Assembly (NCBI RefSeq): GCF_003697815.1 | Contig: NZ_RDQG01000038.1 | Location: 1-46,360, forward strand | DNA length: 46,360 bases | Source of the DNA: Halalkalicoccus subterraneus | GTDB taxonomy: Archaea > Halobacteriota > Halobacteria > Halobacteriales > Halalkalicoccaceae | Direction: 5' to 3' | Shown here: in pieces, positions 7,654 to 16,499 of the stretch | Layout of the letters: each line of letters starts with the position of its first letter | Numbering within the stretch: position 1 is the first letter of the stretch | Position numbers and translations under genes: made by a program | Notes under the pieces: generated by a model | The model's database searches: none | What the model saw: only the letters and a program-made list of their open reading frames with translations | What the model was told of the DNA's origin: nothing

Positions 7654-9063
7654 TCACGCCAACTGCTCGCCGACGAGCCGATCCGCGTGGGCGACGAACG
7701 CTTCGATTTCGTCTTTCGGCACCGTCGCTCCGGCGGCGACGTCGTGGCCGCCCCCGTCGCCGCCGACCGCGCCCGCGGCCGTACCGACTACCGCCGAAAG
7801 GTCGAGCCCCCGGCGAACGAGGGCGTGTGTTCCCCGTGTCGAGACCTTCATGTGTTCCTCGTCCTTCTCGGCGAAGGCGACGATCGGTTTTTCCCTGCTG
7901 ATGCCGTCCGACCCGAGCGCCATCCCCGCGACGATCCCGACGATCGTATCAGGGATCCGGTCCCCGGCGTCGAACCACTGGAGGTGTCTTTCGCTTTCGA
8001 CGCCGGTTTCGTTCACCCACTGGAGCCCCTCCGAGAGGTTCCGGCGGTGGCTTCCCAGTAGCGTTCGGGCGGCATCGAGCGCCTCCTTGCGATCCCCGAG
8101 ACAGATCGCGAGGCCCACGTCCGCCCGCTCGTAGCGCGCGGTCGCGTTCAACACGGTCGAGAACTCGCTCGCATCGCGAAGCTCGGTGCCGGACTTCTCC
8201 CCGACGAGCGTGTAGGTCGTCCCGGTCAGCCCGTCGATCTTCTCGGCCGGGACGCCGCTTGCGACCGCTCGACGGATCAGCGCGCTTACGACCGTTTTTC
8301 GCTCGTCCCCGTCGAGATCCGCCCAGCAGCGCCACTCGCGGTCCTCGCGCAGATCGAGGTCGAGGTCGTCGAGGAACCTGAGAGTTCCGTTGGCATCGCC
8401 CGAAATCCCCGGAATCCCGATGTCGCTCGTGTACTCCAGTAGTTTGGGGAGCGGCCGGGTCTGGGTTCCGTAGAGCGCGAGGTCGGTGTTCGCTTCGAGG
8501 ACGCCCGCCTCGACGCCTTCTTCGACGATCGCCTCGTTCGCCCCGACGAGCCCGCCGTCGCTCGACTGCATGTCGCCGACCGCCCCGACGACCGCCAGCG
8601 CCGCGAGATCCCGATTGTCGGTGTCATCTTCGAGTGCGCGTGCGAGGAGATACGCGGTTCCGGCCCCCGAGAGCTCCGAGGCGCCGTTCAATCCCTCTAA
8701 CAAGGGGTTACAGTGGAACTCGGTGTCGGCGTCGGCGGGCTGGTGGTGATCGCAGATCACGGGGGTGAAATCACCTCGATTCTCGTGCTCGGCGATGAGA
8801 TCGAGCTGCCCGCTTCCGAAGTCGGTAAAGAGGACCGTCTCGGAGCGGTGGGTGGCAATCGTCTCCAGTTCGTCGGCGTCGAGCTGTTTCGCGAACGTCG
8901 TCTCGAAGGCGATCCCCGCTCTTTCGAGCGCGCTTGCGGCGATCCCTGCGCTCGTCAGCCCGTCGGCGTCGATGTGCGAGGCGAGCAACACCTCCTCGGA
9001 CGCGGCGATCCGCTCCGCGCAGGCGCTCGCTCGCTCGTCGAGTTCGGGGACCGGGCCGGTCAT
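7654..9063 (-). CDS. DHH-family phosphoesterase, RecJ/GAN-like
   Basis: A 469-residue protein of the archaeal RecJ-like DHH group, which includes single-strand 5' exonucleases and the GINS-associated nuclease. Visible metal motifs are SHIDADGLTSAG near residue 32, a DFGSG segment near 95 and CDHHQPAD near 115; the DHHA1 substrate domain ends with the glycine-rich GDGGGHDVAAGA near residue 440. The frame continues 38 codons upstream, but the arginine-rich extension looks untranslated, and TTTATA about 27 bases before 9063 supports the chosen leaderless start. Whether this copy is a nuclease or a structural PolD/CMG partner cannot be told. It is divergent from the 9146 gene. Confidence 0.9.
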   Translation of the reverse strand: MTGPVPELDERASACAERIAASEEVLLASHIDADGLTSAGIAASALERAGIAFETTFAKQLDADELETIATHRSETVLFTDFGSGQLDLIAEHENRGDFTPVICDHHQPADADTEFHCNPLLEGLNGASELSGAGTAYLLARALEDDTDNRDLAALAVVGAVGDMQSSDGGLVGANEAIVEEGVEAGVLEANTDLALYGTQTRPLPKLLEYTSDIGIPGISGDANGTLRFLDDLDLDLREDREWRCWADLDGDERKTVVSALIRRAVASGVPAEKIDGLTGTTYTLVGEKSGTELRDASEFSTVLNATARYERADVGLAICLGDRKEALDAARTLLGSHRRNLSEGLQWVNETGVESERHLQWFDAGDRIPDTIVGIVAGMALGSDGISREKPIVAFAEKDEEHMKVSTRGTHALVRRGLDLSAVVGTAAGAVGGDGGGHDVAAGATVPKDEIEAFVAHADRLVGEQLA

Positions 9064-9145
9064 TGCACACCCTTGGCCCGTCGTCGGGTATAAACTTCCG
9101 GAGTGAAGCGCCGACGTTAACCTCCGATCCCGCCTACCCGCACGT

Positions 9146-9472
9146 ATGCTCTCGGATTCGACGGTGACGCTCCTCACGAAACTGCTGGTCGTGGGCCTGC
9201 TCGCGGTTTCGCTCGTCTCGACGGTTCTGACGGTCCGGGAAGCGGGTCCCGTCGCCGCACTGCCGGGATTGGTCGGCGTCTACGTCACGCTCGTCCTCGC
9301 GGTTGGCGTCCTCGTCACGGGTCTGCTCGATCCGCGCTTTCAGGTCGCGTTCGCGCTCGGGCTGACGGCGTTCGGGGTTTCGATGTACGTTACCGAAAGC
9401 GCCCTCGTCGGCGTCCTGTTCGCAGTTGTTGGCCTGTTCACGCTGGGAACGAAGGGCCGCGAGCTCGCATGA
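9146..9472 (+). CDS. Hydrophobic membrane protein, 3-4 TM
   Basis: A 108-residue protein that is almost entirely hydrophobic, with segments at about residues 8-27, 36-60, 66-82 and 85-101. It begins MLSDSTVTLLTKLLVV and ends with a short basic tail. A GTTAAC box at about 9116-9122 lies 28 bases before the ATG. It shares a short divergent promoter region with the RecJ-like gene and is 39 bases before the S66 peptidase gene. No family recognised. Confidence 0.72.
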   Translation: MLSDSTVTLLTKLLVVGLLAVSLVSTVLTVREAGPVAALPGLVGVYVTLVLAVGVLVTGLLDPRFQVAFALGLTAFGVSMYVTESALVGVLFAVVGLFTLGTKGRELA

Positions 9473-9511
9473 AGGCGAAACCGAAAAACGCCCGCCTGCC
9501 GTGGCGTCGGT

Positions 9512-10528
9512 ATGAACGCCACCTACCCGCCACCGCTCTCCCGCGGCGACACCGTCGCCGTGATCGCACCCTCACACGCCGCCCCGAACGGCGCGCTCTC
9601 ACGGGGTATCGAGCGGCTTCGCTCGTTCGACCTCGACGTCGAACTGTTCGACACTGCGACCCGCACCACCGAGTGGCTCCGGGCGAACCCCGAAGGGCGC
9701 GCCGAGGACGTCCATCGCGCGTTCGAGCGCGAGGATATTCGGGGAGTGATCGCCGCGTTCGGGGGCAACTGCGAACTCCAGATGCTCCCGTATCTGGATC
9801 CCGACCGGCTTCGTGAGAACCCCACGCGGTTTTTCGGCGCGAGCGACAACACTCACCTGCACCTGTTTCTCGACTCCCTCGGACTCGTTTCGTTTTATGG
9901 CGCCCAGCTGTTCCCCGATTTGGTCGCCGACCCGCGGATGCATCCGACCACCCGCGAGTACGTCGAGCGCGCGCTGTTCGAGACGCCCTTCGGCTCGCTC
10001 GAGCCCACTGGGGAGTGGACCGACGAGTACTACGACCTCGCGAGCGACCTGCCCCGCACCTGGTTCGAAAGCGGGGGCTGGCGCTGGCACAACGCGACCG
10101 AGAAAGTCCTCACCGCACCCGTGGTCGGGGGCTGTCTCGCGATGCTCGAATCCCAGCTGCTGACCGACACGCCCTACTTCACTCGCGAGAGCTGCGAGGG
10201 GCGGATCCTCGCGGTCGAGACCTCCGGGGAGACCCCCGAGCCCGCGGTCGTCGAGCGGTTCTTCATGGCGCTGGGCGAACGGGGGATGCTCGAGGCCTGT
10301 GAGGCGCTCGTCGTCGGCAAGCCAGAAACGCCTGGGGGCGACGAACGGGATAAATATCGCAGCCGCCAACGGCGTACCATTGCGAACACCGTCGACGAGT
10401 ACGCCGACCTGCCGATCGTCTTCGACCTCGATTTCGGTCACCCCGCACCCGACCTTCCCCTCCCGCTGGGCGCCCCTATGACGATCGACCCGGCCGGGCG
10501 GGCGATCCGGTTCCCTCAGCCGCGATAG
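9512..10528 (+). CDS. S66-family peptidase (LD-carboxypeptidase / MccF-like)
   Basis: A 338-residue protein of the S66 serine peptidase family. The nucleophile elbow is FFGASDNTHLHL (GxSD serine near residue 112); the partner glutamate is in LAVETSGETPEP and the histidine in FDLDFGHPAPDLPLPLG near residue 312, so the Ser-Glu-His triad is intact. Bacterial LdcA trims murein tetrapeptides and MccF inactivates microcin C-type peptide nucleotides. Archaea lack murein, so an MccF-like or general peptide-amidase role is likelier. The cytosolic location is inferred from the lack of a signal peptide. Its 3' end overlaps the convergent hemD by 13 bases. Confidence 0.88.
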   Translation: MNATYPPPLSRGDTVAVIAPSHAAPNGALSRGIERLRSFDLDVELFDTATRTTEWLRANPEGRAEDVHRAFEREDIRGVIAAFGGNCELQMLPYLDPDRLRENPTRFFGASDNTHLHLFLDSLGLVSFYGAQLFPDLVADPRMHPTTREYVERALFETPFGSLEPTGEWTDEYYDLASDLPRTWFESGGWRWHNATEKVLTAPVVGGCLAMLESQLLTDTPYFTRESCEGRILAVETSGETPEPAVVERFFMALGERGMLEACEALVVGKPETPGGDERDKYRSRQRRTIANTVDEYADLPIVFDLDFGHPAPDLPLPLGAPMTIDPAGRAIRFPQPR

Positions 10529-11265
10529 CTCGGGGCGGCCCGCTCGACGACGTCGCAGGCCAGTTCCTCGAAGCTCGCCGCGTCGGGAACGACGTCCACA
10601 TCCACCCCCGCCCGTTCGGCCGTCTCGCGGGTCGGTCCCCCGATCGCGCCGACGACCGCAGTAGAAAGGCCCGTAATCGCCTCCTCGCGCAGCCCCCGCT
10701 CGGCCGCGGCAGCGAGGAAGTGCTCGACGGTCAGCGAGGAGGTAAACAGCGCGCCCTCCAACTCGCCGGCGGCGGCCCGCTCGGCCGAGACGCCCGATTC
10801 CGGCGGGCGGATCAGCCTGTAAAGCACCGTCTCATGGACGTACGCGCCCGCGTCGTTCAGCCCGTCGGTGAGGACGGAACTGCCGTGATCCGAGCGGGCG
10901 ACCTCGACGCGTGAGCCGGCGACCTCGCTTTCGAGTGCGTGGACGAGCCCCGCGGAGGAGAACTCCTCGGGGATCAGGTCGACCTCGTAGCCCGCCTCCC
11001 GAAGCGCTCTGGCCGTTCTGTCGCCGATCGCACAGACGGCTCCCGAGTCCGACGGGCGCCAGCCCGCATCGGCCGCCAACTCGACGCCTGTCTTGCTCGT
11101 CAGGACCGTGTAATCGGTGTCTTCCCGTGGGGTCGCGCCCGTGGGCTCGACCGCGAGCATCGGGTCGGCTATCGGATCGGCACCGAGCGATTCAAGGAGG
11201 TCGACGGCTTCAGCGAGGCGCTCGTCGTCCGGCCGGAAGACGGCGATCCGTGTCTCCTGGCTCAT
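10516..11265 (-). CDS. hemD: Uroporphyrinogen-III synthase
   Basis: A 249-residue cytoplasmic enzyme that closes and isomerises hydroxymethylbilane to uroporphyrinogen III. HemD is poorly conserved, but this has the expected two-lobed pattern: the N-terminal RIAVFRPDDERLAEAVDLL, the YTVLTSKTGVELAA segment, the AIGDRTARALREAGYEVDLIP turn and the C-terminal ALFTSSLTVEHFL and AVVGAIGGPTRETAERAG. Its position settles the call: it is the last gene of hemC-cobA-hemD, and its ATG overlaps the cobA stop by four bases. Confidence 0.93.
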   Translation of the reverse strand: MSQETRIAVFRPDDERLAEAVDLLESLGADPIADPMLAVEPTGATPREDTDYTVLTSKTGVELAADAGWRPSDSGAVCAIGDRTARALREAGYEVDLIPEEFSSAGLVHALESEVAGSRVEVARSDHGSSVLTDGLNDAGAYVHETVLYRLIRPPESGVSAERAAAGELEGALFTSSLTVEHFLAAAAERGLREEAITGLSTAVVGAIGGPTRETAERAGVDVDVVPDAASFEELACDVVERAAPSYRG

Positions 11266-12026
11266 CCGTCTCCCCCCGAGTTCTCCATCGAACCGTCCAC
11301 TCCGTCCGCGTACAGCCCCGCGACCCCGCCTATCACCGTCACCGCGGGCGGCTCGATGCCTTCCTCGTCGCGCACCGAAACGATCGTCTCGAGGGTGCCC
11401 GCGACCGCCCGCCCGTCGGGCCAGGTCCCGCGCTCGACCAGCGCGACCGGCGTCTCGGGGTCCATGCCGGCCTCACGCAGCGCGCGGGTGTACTCCGGCA
11501 GTTTGCCGACGCCCATCAGCACGACGATGGTTCCGCCCGTCGCGGCGAGCGCCTCCCAGTCGACCGCCGATTCGTCCTTGGTTGGGTCCTCGTGACCCGT
11601 GACGAACGAAACACTGGAAGCGTGATCGCGGTGGGTGACCGGGATCCCGAAGACGGCGGGGGCGGCGATGGGCGAGGTGATCCCGGGGACGACCTCGACC
11701 TCGATTCCGCGCTCGCGGAGGTACGCCAGTTCCTCGCCCCCACGCCCGAAGACGAACGGGTCGCCGCCCTTCAGCCGAACGACCGTCTTGCCCGCGCGGG
11801 CGAGTTCGAGCAGTCGCTCGTTGATCGCTTCCTGACCGGTTCGCTCGCCGCCCGCGCGCTTGCCCACGTCCTCGCGTTTCTCCTCCGGGATCGACTCGAT
11901 GATCTCCGGGCCTGGAAGCTTGTCGTGGAGCACGACGTCCGCGTCTTCGATCAACCGCTTTGCCTTCACCGTCAGCAGTTCGGGGTCGCCCGGCCCGCTC
12001 CCCACCAGATGAACGGTGCCGGTCAT
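11262..12026 (-). CDS. cobA: Uroporphyrinogen-III C-methyltransferase
   Basis: A 254-residue SAM-dependent methylase (SUMT) that makes precorrin-2, the branch point to sirohaem and cobalamin. The N-terminal VHLVGSGPGDPELLTVKA is the family's first signature. KTVVRLKGGDPFVFGRGGEE is the second, and the loop GITSPIAAPAVFGIPVTHRD is also typical. Length is normal and no CysG dehydrogenase/chelatase domain is attached. Its start overlaps the hemC stop and its stop overlaps the hemD start, each by four bases (ATGA), implying coupled translation. Confidence 0.96.
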   Translation of the reverse strand: MTGTVHLVGSGPGDPELLTVKAKRLIEDADVVLHDKLPGPEIIESIPEEKREDVGKRAGGERTGQEAINERLLELARAGKTVVRLKGGDPFVFGRGGEELAYLRERGIEVEVVPGITSPIAAPAVFGIPVTHRDHASSVSFVTGHEDPTKDESAVDWEALAATGGTIVVLMGVGKLPEYTRALREAGMDPETPVALVERGTWPDGRAVAGTLETIVSVRDEEGIEPPAVTVIGGVAGLYADGVDGSMENSGGDG

Positions 12027-13165
12027 TTCCCGTTCTCCCCGGTTCCGTCCTCCTCGGTTCGTTCCGGATCGACCTCCTCCTCGCTCGCTTCGCGCTTTGC
12101 CTCCTCGATCAGCTCGCGGGCGCCCCGATCTGCGAGCTCCTCGGCGAGCTCGCGGGCGGCCTCCGCGTGTCGTTCGACCGGGAGGTCGCGAGTTACCGAG
12201 ATGGTCGGCTCGCCCCCTCTGGCGAGTACCTGCACACGCGTGCGGACGTACTCACCCTGGATCACCGCGTGGATCCCGATCGGGGCGACACAGCCGCCGC
12301 CGAGCGTCGCGAGGACCGTGCGCTCGACGGTCGTCTCGACACGGCTCCGCGGGTGGTCGAGCGCGTCGTTGACCTCACGGGCGAGGTCGGTATCCGCCAT
12401 CGCCACCGCGAGGGCGCCCTGGCCCGCCGCGGGGACGAACGACTCCACGGGAAGCTCTCTCGTGGGTATCTCCCGATCCAGCCCCGAGCGTTCGAGCCCG
12501 GCCGCGGCGAGCACGATCGCGTCGAACGGCTCGCTTCGCTCGAACGCCCGGCGCTCGCGCTCGGAGAGCCCCTCGACCCACTCCTCGGGCCGTTGGTCGA
12601 ACGCCGGCTCGAAGTCCTCGTCCGTGTTGGCCTTTCGTTCCTCGTCGGCGGCGACCCGCCGGTCGTACTCCTCGTTGAGCGACTTCGAGAGCAGCTTTTC
12701 GACCCGGGTATCGACGTTGCCTCGCAGGGGTTCGACGGTCAGGTCCGGGCGCTGTGCGAGCAACTGGGCGCCCCGTCGGAGGCTGCCGGTGCCGACCGTC
12801 GCGCCCTCCGGAAGCTCCTCGAGGGTCGTCCCCTCTGGGGTCACCAGTCGGTCGCCGGGCGTTCCGCGTTTGGGGACGGCGGCGACCACCAGTTCCGACT
12901 CCTCGGTCGGCATGTCCTTCATCGAGTGGATCGCGCCCTCTACCTCTCCCTCCAGTACCTTCTCGTCGAGGCTGCGTACGAACGCCCCGGTCTTGCCGAG
13001 GCGGTGGATGAGTTCGTCGCTGATCCGGTCGCCAGTCGTCTCGACGGTGACGAGCTCGACCTCCCGGCGACGCCCCGAGAGCGCTCGCTTTACCGTCTCG
13101 GCCTGGGCGAGCGCGAGGTCCGATCCGCGCGTCGCCAGCCGAATCGGGTCCGATGGCGTGGTCAT
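12023..13165 (-). CDS. hemC: Hydroxymethylbilane synthase (porphobilinogen deaminase)
   Basis: A 380-residue enzyme that condenses four porphobilinogens into hydroxymethylbilane. It begins MTTPSDPIRLATRGSDLALAQ, carries the KDMPTE segment, the arginine-rich TGSLRRGAQLLAQRPDL and PLRGNVDTRVEKL, and the dipyrromethane-binding cysteine in LGGGCVAPIG (about residue 292). Compared with bacterial HemC (about 310 residues) it has an acidic insertion at about residues 155-195 and an acidic C-terminal tail. The frame is open far upstream, but a TATA-like AGTATATG about 27 bases before 13165 supports this leaderless start. It heads the hemC-cobA-hemD operon. Confidence 0.96.
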   Translation of the reverse strand: MTTPSDPIRLATRGSDLALAQAETVKRALSGRRREVELVTVETTGDRISDELIHRLGKTGAFVRSLDEKVLEGEVEGAIHSMKDMPTEESELVVAAVPKRGTPGDRLVTPEGTTLEELPEGATVGTGSLRRGAQLLAQRPDLTVEPLRGNVDTRVEKLLSKSLNEEYDRRVAADEERKANTDEDFEPAFDQRPEEWVEGLSERERRAFERSEPFDAIVLAAAGLERSGLDREIPTRELPVESFVPAAGQGALAVAMADTDLAREVNDALDHPRSRVETTVERTVLATLGGGCVAPIGIHAVIQGEYVRTRVQVLARGGEPTISVTRDLPVERHAEAARELAEELADRGARELIEEAKREASEEEVDPERTEEDGTGENGK

Positions 13166-13300
13166 ACCGGCGTTTCGGCCCCCGACGCACATATACTGCC
13201 GGTTATCGTCACCGCCGGCTTGTCCTCCCCGACCTCGCCACGAAACACACCTCATCCGACATTTACCCACCCTTATCCCGTCAGCCGTTTTGAACGAGAC
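13166..13300. promoter_or_regulatory. Divergent promoter region, hemC operon / regulator
   Basis: 135 bases between the two divergent starts. The hemC-side TATA-like box is at about 13190-13197 (minus strand) and the regulator-side box, CTTATCC, at about 13271-13277. Shared space makes mutual regulation plausible, but I see no obvious dyad. Confidence 0.5.
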
Positions 13301-13987
13301 ATGGGAACGATCGCGGAGCTCTCGGTGCCGACGACGGAGTTCGCGCTGTGCGAGACGCTCGCCGCCGTCCCCGACGCCGAACTCGAAGTCGAGCGCGTCG
13401 CCGCCCACGGCGAGCGGGCGCTCGTGCCGTTCGTCTGGGTCCGGACGAGCGAGTTCGAGCGCTTCGAGGCCGCTCTGGGGGACGACTCGTCCGTCGGGGA
13501 GTTCGAGTGTGTCTCGACGCTTGAGACCGAGCGCCTCTATCGGATGGACTGGGTGGGATCGACTCGCCTTCTGGTTCACGCCGTCCTCGAGGCTGACTCG
13601 ACGGTCCTCTCGGCGACCGGGAGCGACGACCACTGGCAGCTCCGCCTGCTCTTTCCCGATCACGACGCGTTGTCGACGGTCCACGATCACTGCCGAGCGG
13701 CCGACATCGAGTTCGAGATCACCAGCATCTACGAGCTCGAAGGACAGCGCCACAGACGCTACGGGCTGACGGCCCGCCAGCACCGAACGCTGATCGAGGG
13801 GGTCGAACGCGGCTACTACGAGATCCCGCGCGAGCTCACGCTCGGGGAGTTCGCCGAGCGACTCGACGTCTCACACCAGGCGCTCTCGGAGCGATTGCGT
13901 CGGGGCCACCGAAACCTCATCGAGTCCGGGCTGATCGCTGGTCGTGAGCCCTCCGGGTTCGAAGAAATCGATCGCGATGGGTCCTGA
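13301..13987 (+). CDS. Bat-type HTH_10 transcriptional regulator (copy 2)
   Basis: A 228-residue paralogue of the regulator at 6605: both start with a TI.EL..P..EFAL pattern, share RLYRM(D/E)WV, WQLR(L/V)LF, ITSIYEL/IRSIYQL and the C-terminal recognition region VSHQALSERLRRG. The sensor-like domain covers about residues 1-150 and HTH_10 about 160-215. The ATG at 13301 is 29 bases after a TTATCC box. It is transcribed divergently from the hemC operon, so control of tetrapyrrole synthesis is a reasonable but unproven inference. Confidence 0.9.
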   Translation: MGTIAELSVPTTEFALCETLAAVPDAELEVERVAAHGERALVPFVWVRTSEFERFEAALGDDSSVGEFECVSTLETERLYRMDWVGSTRLLVHAVLEADSTVLSATGSDDHWQLRLLFPDHDALSTVHDHCRAADIEFEITSIYELEGQRHRRYGLTARQHRTLIEGVERGYYEIPRELTLGEFAERLDVSHQALSERLRRGHRNLIESGLIAGREPSGFEEIDRDGS

Positions 13988-14026
13988 GCCGGACGGTCTC
14001 CCGTACCTCGCTCAGGGGCGGCGAGT

Positions 14027-15133
14027 CTACCGGCGCGTATCGTCGTCGTCGAGCAACCCGTCATCGTCGTTGCCGACGGTATCGTCGTTGTCGTCCAACA
14101 GACCATCGTCGTCGGTGATGCCGGTGTCGTCCGTCGAGCTGCCGGTACCGACGCCGGCGCCCGTTCCGGCCGTGCCGGCCGATGCGAGGCGTACTTCGCC
14201 GCCGGTGACCGACTCGACGGCTTCTTCCTGCAGCGGATAGGTGTCCTCGTCGCGGTCGTCCCAGCCGAGTTTCGACTTGATTTTGTTCGTCAACCCGGGA
14301 TCGGGGTCGACGTAGGCGGTACCGTGCTCGACATCAGCGATGATGCCGACGTCCTCGCCCTGGTCGTTGACGACGCTCTTGCCTTCGTCGTCCTCGGTGA
14401 ACGTGTGTGCCATCGCGACAGGAGATACACTCGGCCCGCGTTTCGTGACGGCGCTTGCACCGGCAACCAGTTTATCAGTGATCCGCCACGAGTACCGCAG
14501 AACCGTCGAACGCCGCAGGAGATAGTAGGCCGCAAGCGGCGGCTGGACGGGGGGAACGAGCAGGCTGAGAAACGCGAGCCCGAGGTAGAGTCCGGGGTTT
14601 GGTCGCCAGCCGGTGGTCGTCGTGTGGACGTACCGCGCGTCCCGGTAGATCGCGACGGGAAACACCGCCAGTGCGAGCGCCCCGAAGGTCGCCGGGATCG
14701 CGACCACCGACGCGGGCAACGCCAGCACGTACGCGATCAGAGCCACGGGGATCCCCGACAACGATCCACTGAGCGAGGCGGCGACGAGGACCCACCACCC
14801 GTCCCAGCCCGGCGCGACCGCGACCCGTTCGTGTCGCCGATAGAGGTAGACGATCCCGACCAGCGGTGCGGAGACCACCAGCGCCGCGAGTGCGTACAGC
14901 TGGTAGTTCACGCGCCACGATCCGCGCTTGCGAAGGTGACGGCCGTCGAAAAACAGGCAGATCGGGACCCCGATCCGGATCGCCAGCCCGCCGACGCTCG
15001 CCACCACGAGGATGGTTCGTCCGACGAGGGGGTCGGGATGGTCCTGCAGCAGACCGATGATCCCGACGCCGATCACGGGCGGAAGGGCGAACAGCAGGGT
15101 TTCGAGCAGGCGATACCACGATCCTCGCTCCAT
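14027..15133 (-). CDS. Multi-TM membrane protein joined to a PRC-barrel domain
   Basis: One continuous 368-residue frame with two unlike halves. Residues 1-230 contain about six hydrophobic segments (near 10-30, 38-60, 77-97, 113-133, 135-165 and 183-210). From residue 241, MAHTFTEDDEGKSVVNDQG begins a typical haloarchaeal PRC-barrel module that, in other genomes, stands alone with its own methionine; it continues through TAYVDPDPG and IKSKLGWDD. The tail is a glycine/threonine linker and a DDDGLLDD repeat present twice. The start codon directly abuts the hemL stop (TAG-ATG), indicating coupling to hemL. The second half may instead be a separate gene starting at 14413 (128 residues). Confidence 0.75.
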   Translation of the reverse strand: MERGSWYRLLETLLFALPPVIGVGIIGLLQDHPDPLVGRTILVVASVGGLAIRIGVPICLFFDGRHLRKRGSWRVNYQLYALAALVVSAPLVGIVYLYRRHERVAVAPGWDGWWVLVAASLSGSLSGIPVALIAYVLALPASVVAIPATFGALALAVFPVAIYRDARYVHTTTTGWRPNPGLYLGLAFLSLLVPPVQPPLAAYYLLRRSTVLRYSWRITDKLVAGASAVTKRGPSVSPVAMAHTFTEDDEGKSVVNDQGEDVGIIADVEHGTAYVDPDPGLTNKIKSKLGWDDRDEDTYPLQEEAVESVTGGEVRLASAGTAGTGAGVGTGSSTDDTGITDDDGLLDDNDDTVGNDDDGLLDDDDTRR

Positions 15134-16474
15134 CTACAGGGCGTGTTTGTACGCTTCGAGGGTCTCCTCGACGTCCTCCTCGGTATGCGAATCGCTCACG
15201 AACTGCGACTCGAACCCGTTCTGACTGAGGAATACCCCCTGATCGAACATCGCGGGCCGAAGCAGGCGGTTCCAGCGCTCGATTTCCGTCTTTCCGACGT
15301 CCGCGCCCGTCTTCGGACAGTGCGTGTAGCGCGCACAGTCGGTGCGCTGTTCACAGCCGCTCTCACACTGGCCCTCGCCTTCGACGGGTGTATCGCGCGT
15401 GAAGAGGACCTTGAAGACGCTGTCGGTCCCCGCGACGGTGTACTCGGGGGCCTGCTCGGCACAGATGTCGGTCAGGCCCGACCGTAACTGCTCGCCGAGC
15501 GCGTTCACGTGGTCGTAGACGCCGTTTTCGGCGGCGTACTTCAGCGTTTCCAGCCCCGCCGCCATCGTCACCGGGTGCCCCGAGAACGTGCCGGCCTGGA
15601 AGACGTCGCCCGACGGGGTGAACGACTCGATGACCTCCGCCCGGCCGCCGATCGCGCCGACCGGAAAGCCTCCCCCGACGATCTTGCCGAAGGTCGTTAC
15701 ATCGGGGGTGACGTCGAACTTCCCCTGTGCGCAGGCGAGCCCGCCGACGCGAAAGCCGGTGATGACCTCGTCGAAGATCAACAGCGAGCCGTGCTCGCGG
15801 GTGAGTTTTCTGAGTGTCTCGTGGTAGCCGTCCACTGGAGTGACGATTCCCTTGTTCGCGAGGATCGGCTCGACGAGCACGCCCGCGATCTCCTCGCCGC
15901 GCTCCTCGAAGACGCGCTCTACGGCTTCGGTGTCGTTGAACGGCACCGGGATCGTGTGCTCGGCAAAGGACTGGGGAACGCCCTTCGAACTCGGGGACGG
16001 ATCATCGGAATCGCCCTCGACCAGCGTCGACTCCTGGGCACCGTGATAGCCCCCTTGCATGACGACGATCTTCTCCCTCCCCGTGTAGCCCCGTGCGAGT
16101 CGCACGGCCGAGACGGTGGCCTCAGTACCCGAATTGACGAAGCGGACCTTCTCGACGCTCGGAACGTGACGGGCGACGAACTCCGCGAGCTCGACCTCGA
16201 TCTCGGTGGGCGCGCCGTACATCGGGCCGGCGCTGGCCTGTTTCTGGATCGCGGATTCGACCGACTGGGGCAGGTCGTGGCCCAAAAGCAGCGGCCCGAG
16301 CCCCATCACCCAGTCGATATACCGGTTGCCGTCGGCGTCGATGACGTGCCCGCCGTCGCCGCGCTCGACGAAGAAGGGGTACGGCTGGATCGAGGCTCTC
16401 ACTGGCGAGTTCACTCCTCCGGGAAGGACCGACAGCGCCCTGTCGTACAGCTCGCGGGAGTTCTCGAGGGTCAT
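15134..16474 (-). CDS. hemL: Glutamate-1-semialdehyde 2,1-aminomutase
   Basis: A 446-residue PLP enzyme making 5-aminolevulinate in the C5 pathway. The PLP lysine lies in [18 protein letters not shown] and the FDEVITGFR motif positions the cofactor. [13 protein letters not shown] and [14 protein letters not shown] are also characteristic. Compared with bacterial HemL, a cysteine-rich insert is seen at about residues 366-386 (CESGC, then C and C within 12 residues), a possible metal site. A GATTAAG box at about 16497-16503 gives a leaderless start at 16474. The membrane/PRC gene follows without a gap. hemA is not in the window. Confidence 0.96.
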   Translation of the reverse strand: MTLENSRELYDRALSVLPGGVNSPVRASIQPYPFFVERGDGGHVIDADGNRYIDWVMGLGPLLLGHDLPQSVESAIQKQASAGPMYGAPTEIEVELAEFVARHVPSVEKVRFVNSGTEATVSAVRLARGYTGREKIVVMQGGYHGAQESTLVEGDSDDPSPSSKGVPQSFAEHTIPVPFNDTEAVERVFEERGEEIAGVLVEPILANKGIVTPVDGYHETLRKLTREHGSLLIFDEVITGFRVGGLACAQGKFDVTPDVTTFGKIVGGGFPVGAIGGRAEVIESFTPSGDVFQAGTFSGHPVTMAAGLETLKYAAENGVYDHVNALGEQLRSGLTDICAEQAPEYTVAGTDSVFKVLFTRDTPVEGEGQCESGCEQRTDCARYTHCPKTGADVGKTEIERWNRLLRPAMFDQGVFLSQNGFESQFVSDSHTEEDVEETLEAYKHAL

Positions 16475-16499
16475 ACCCCAATTCCGGGTTTCGGGCTAC

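Noticed and set aside
9064-9177. N-terminal extension of the RecJ-like protein
   Set aside because: It lies upstream of the TTTATA box and would overlap the divergent 9146 gene.
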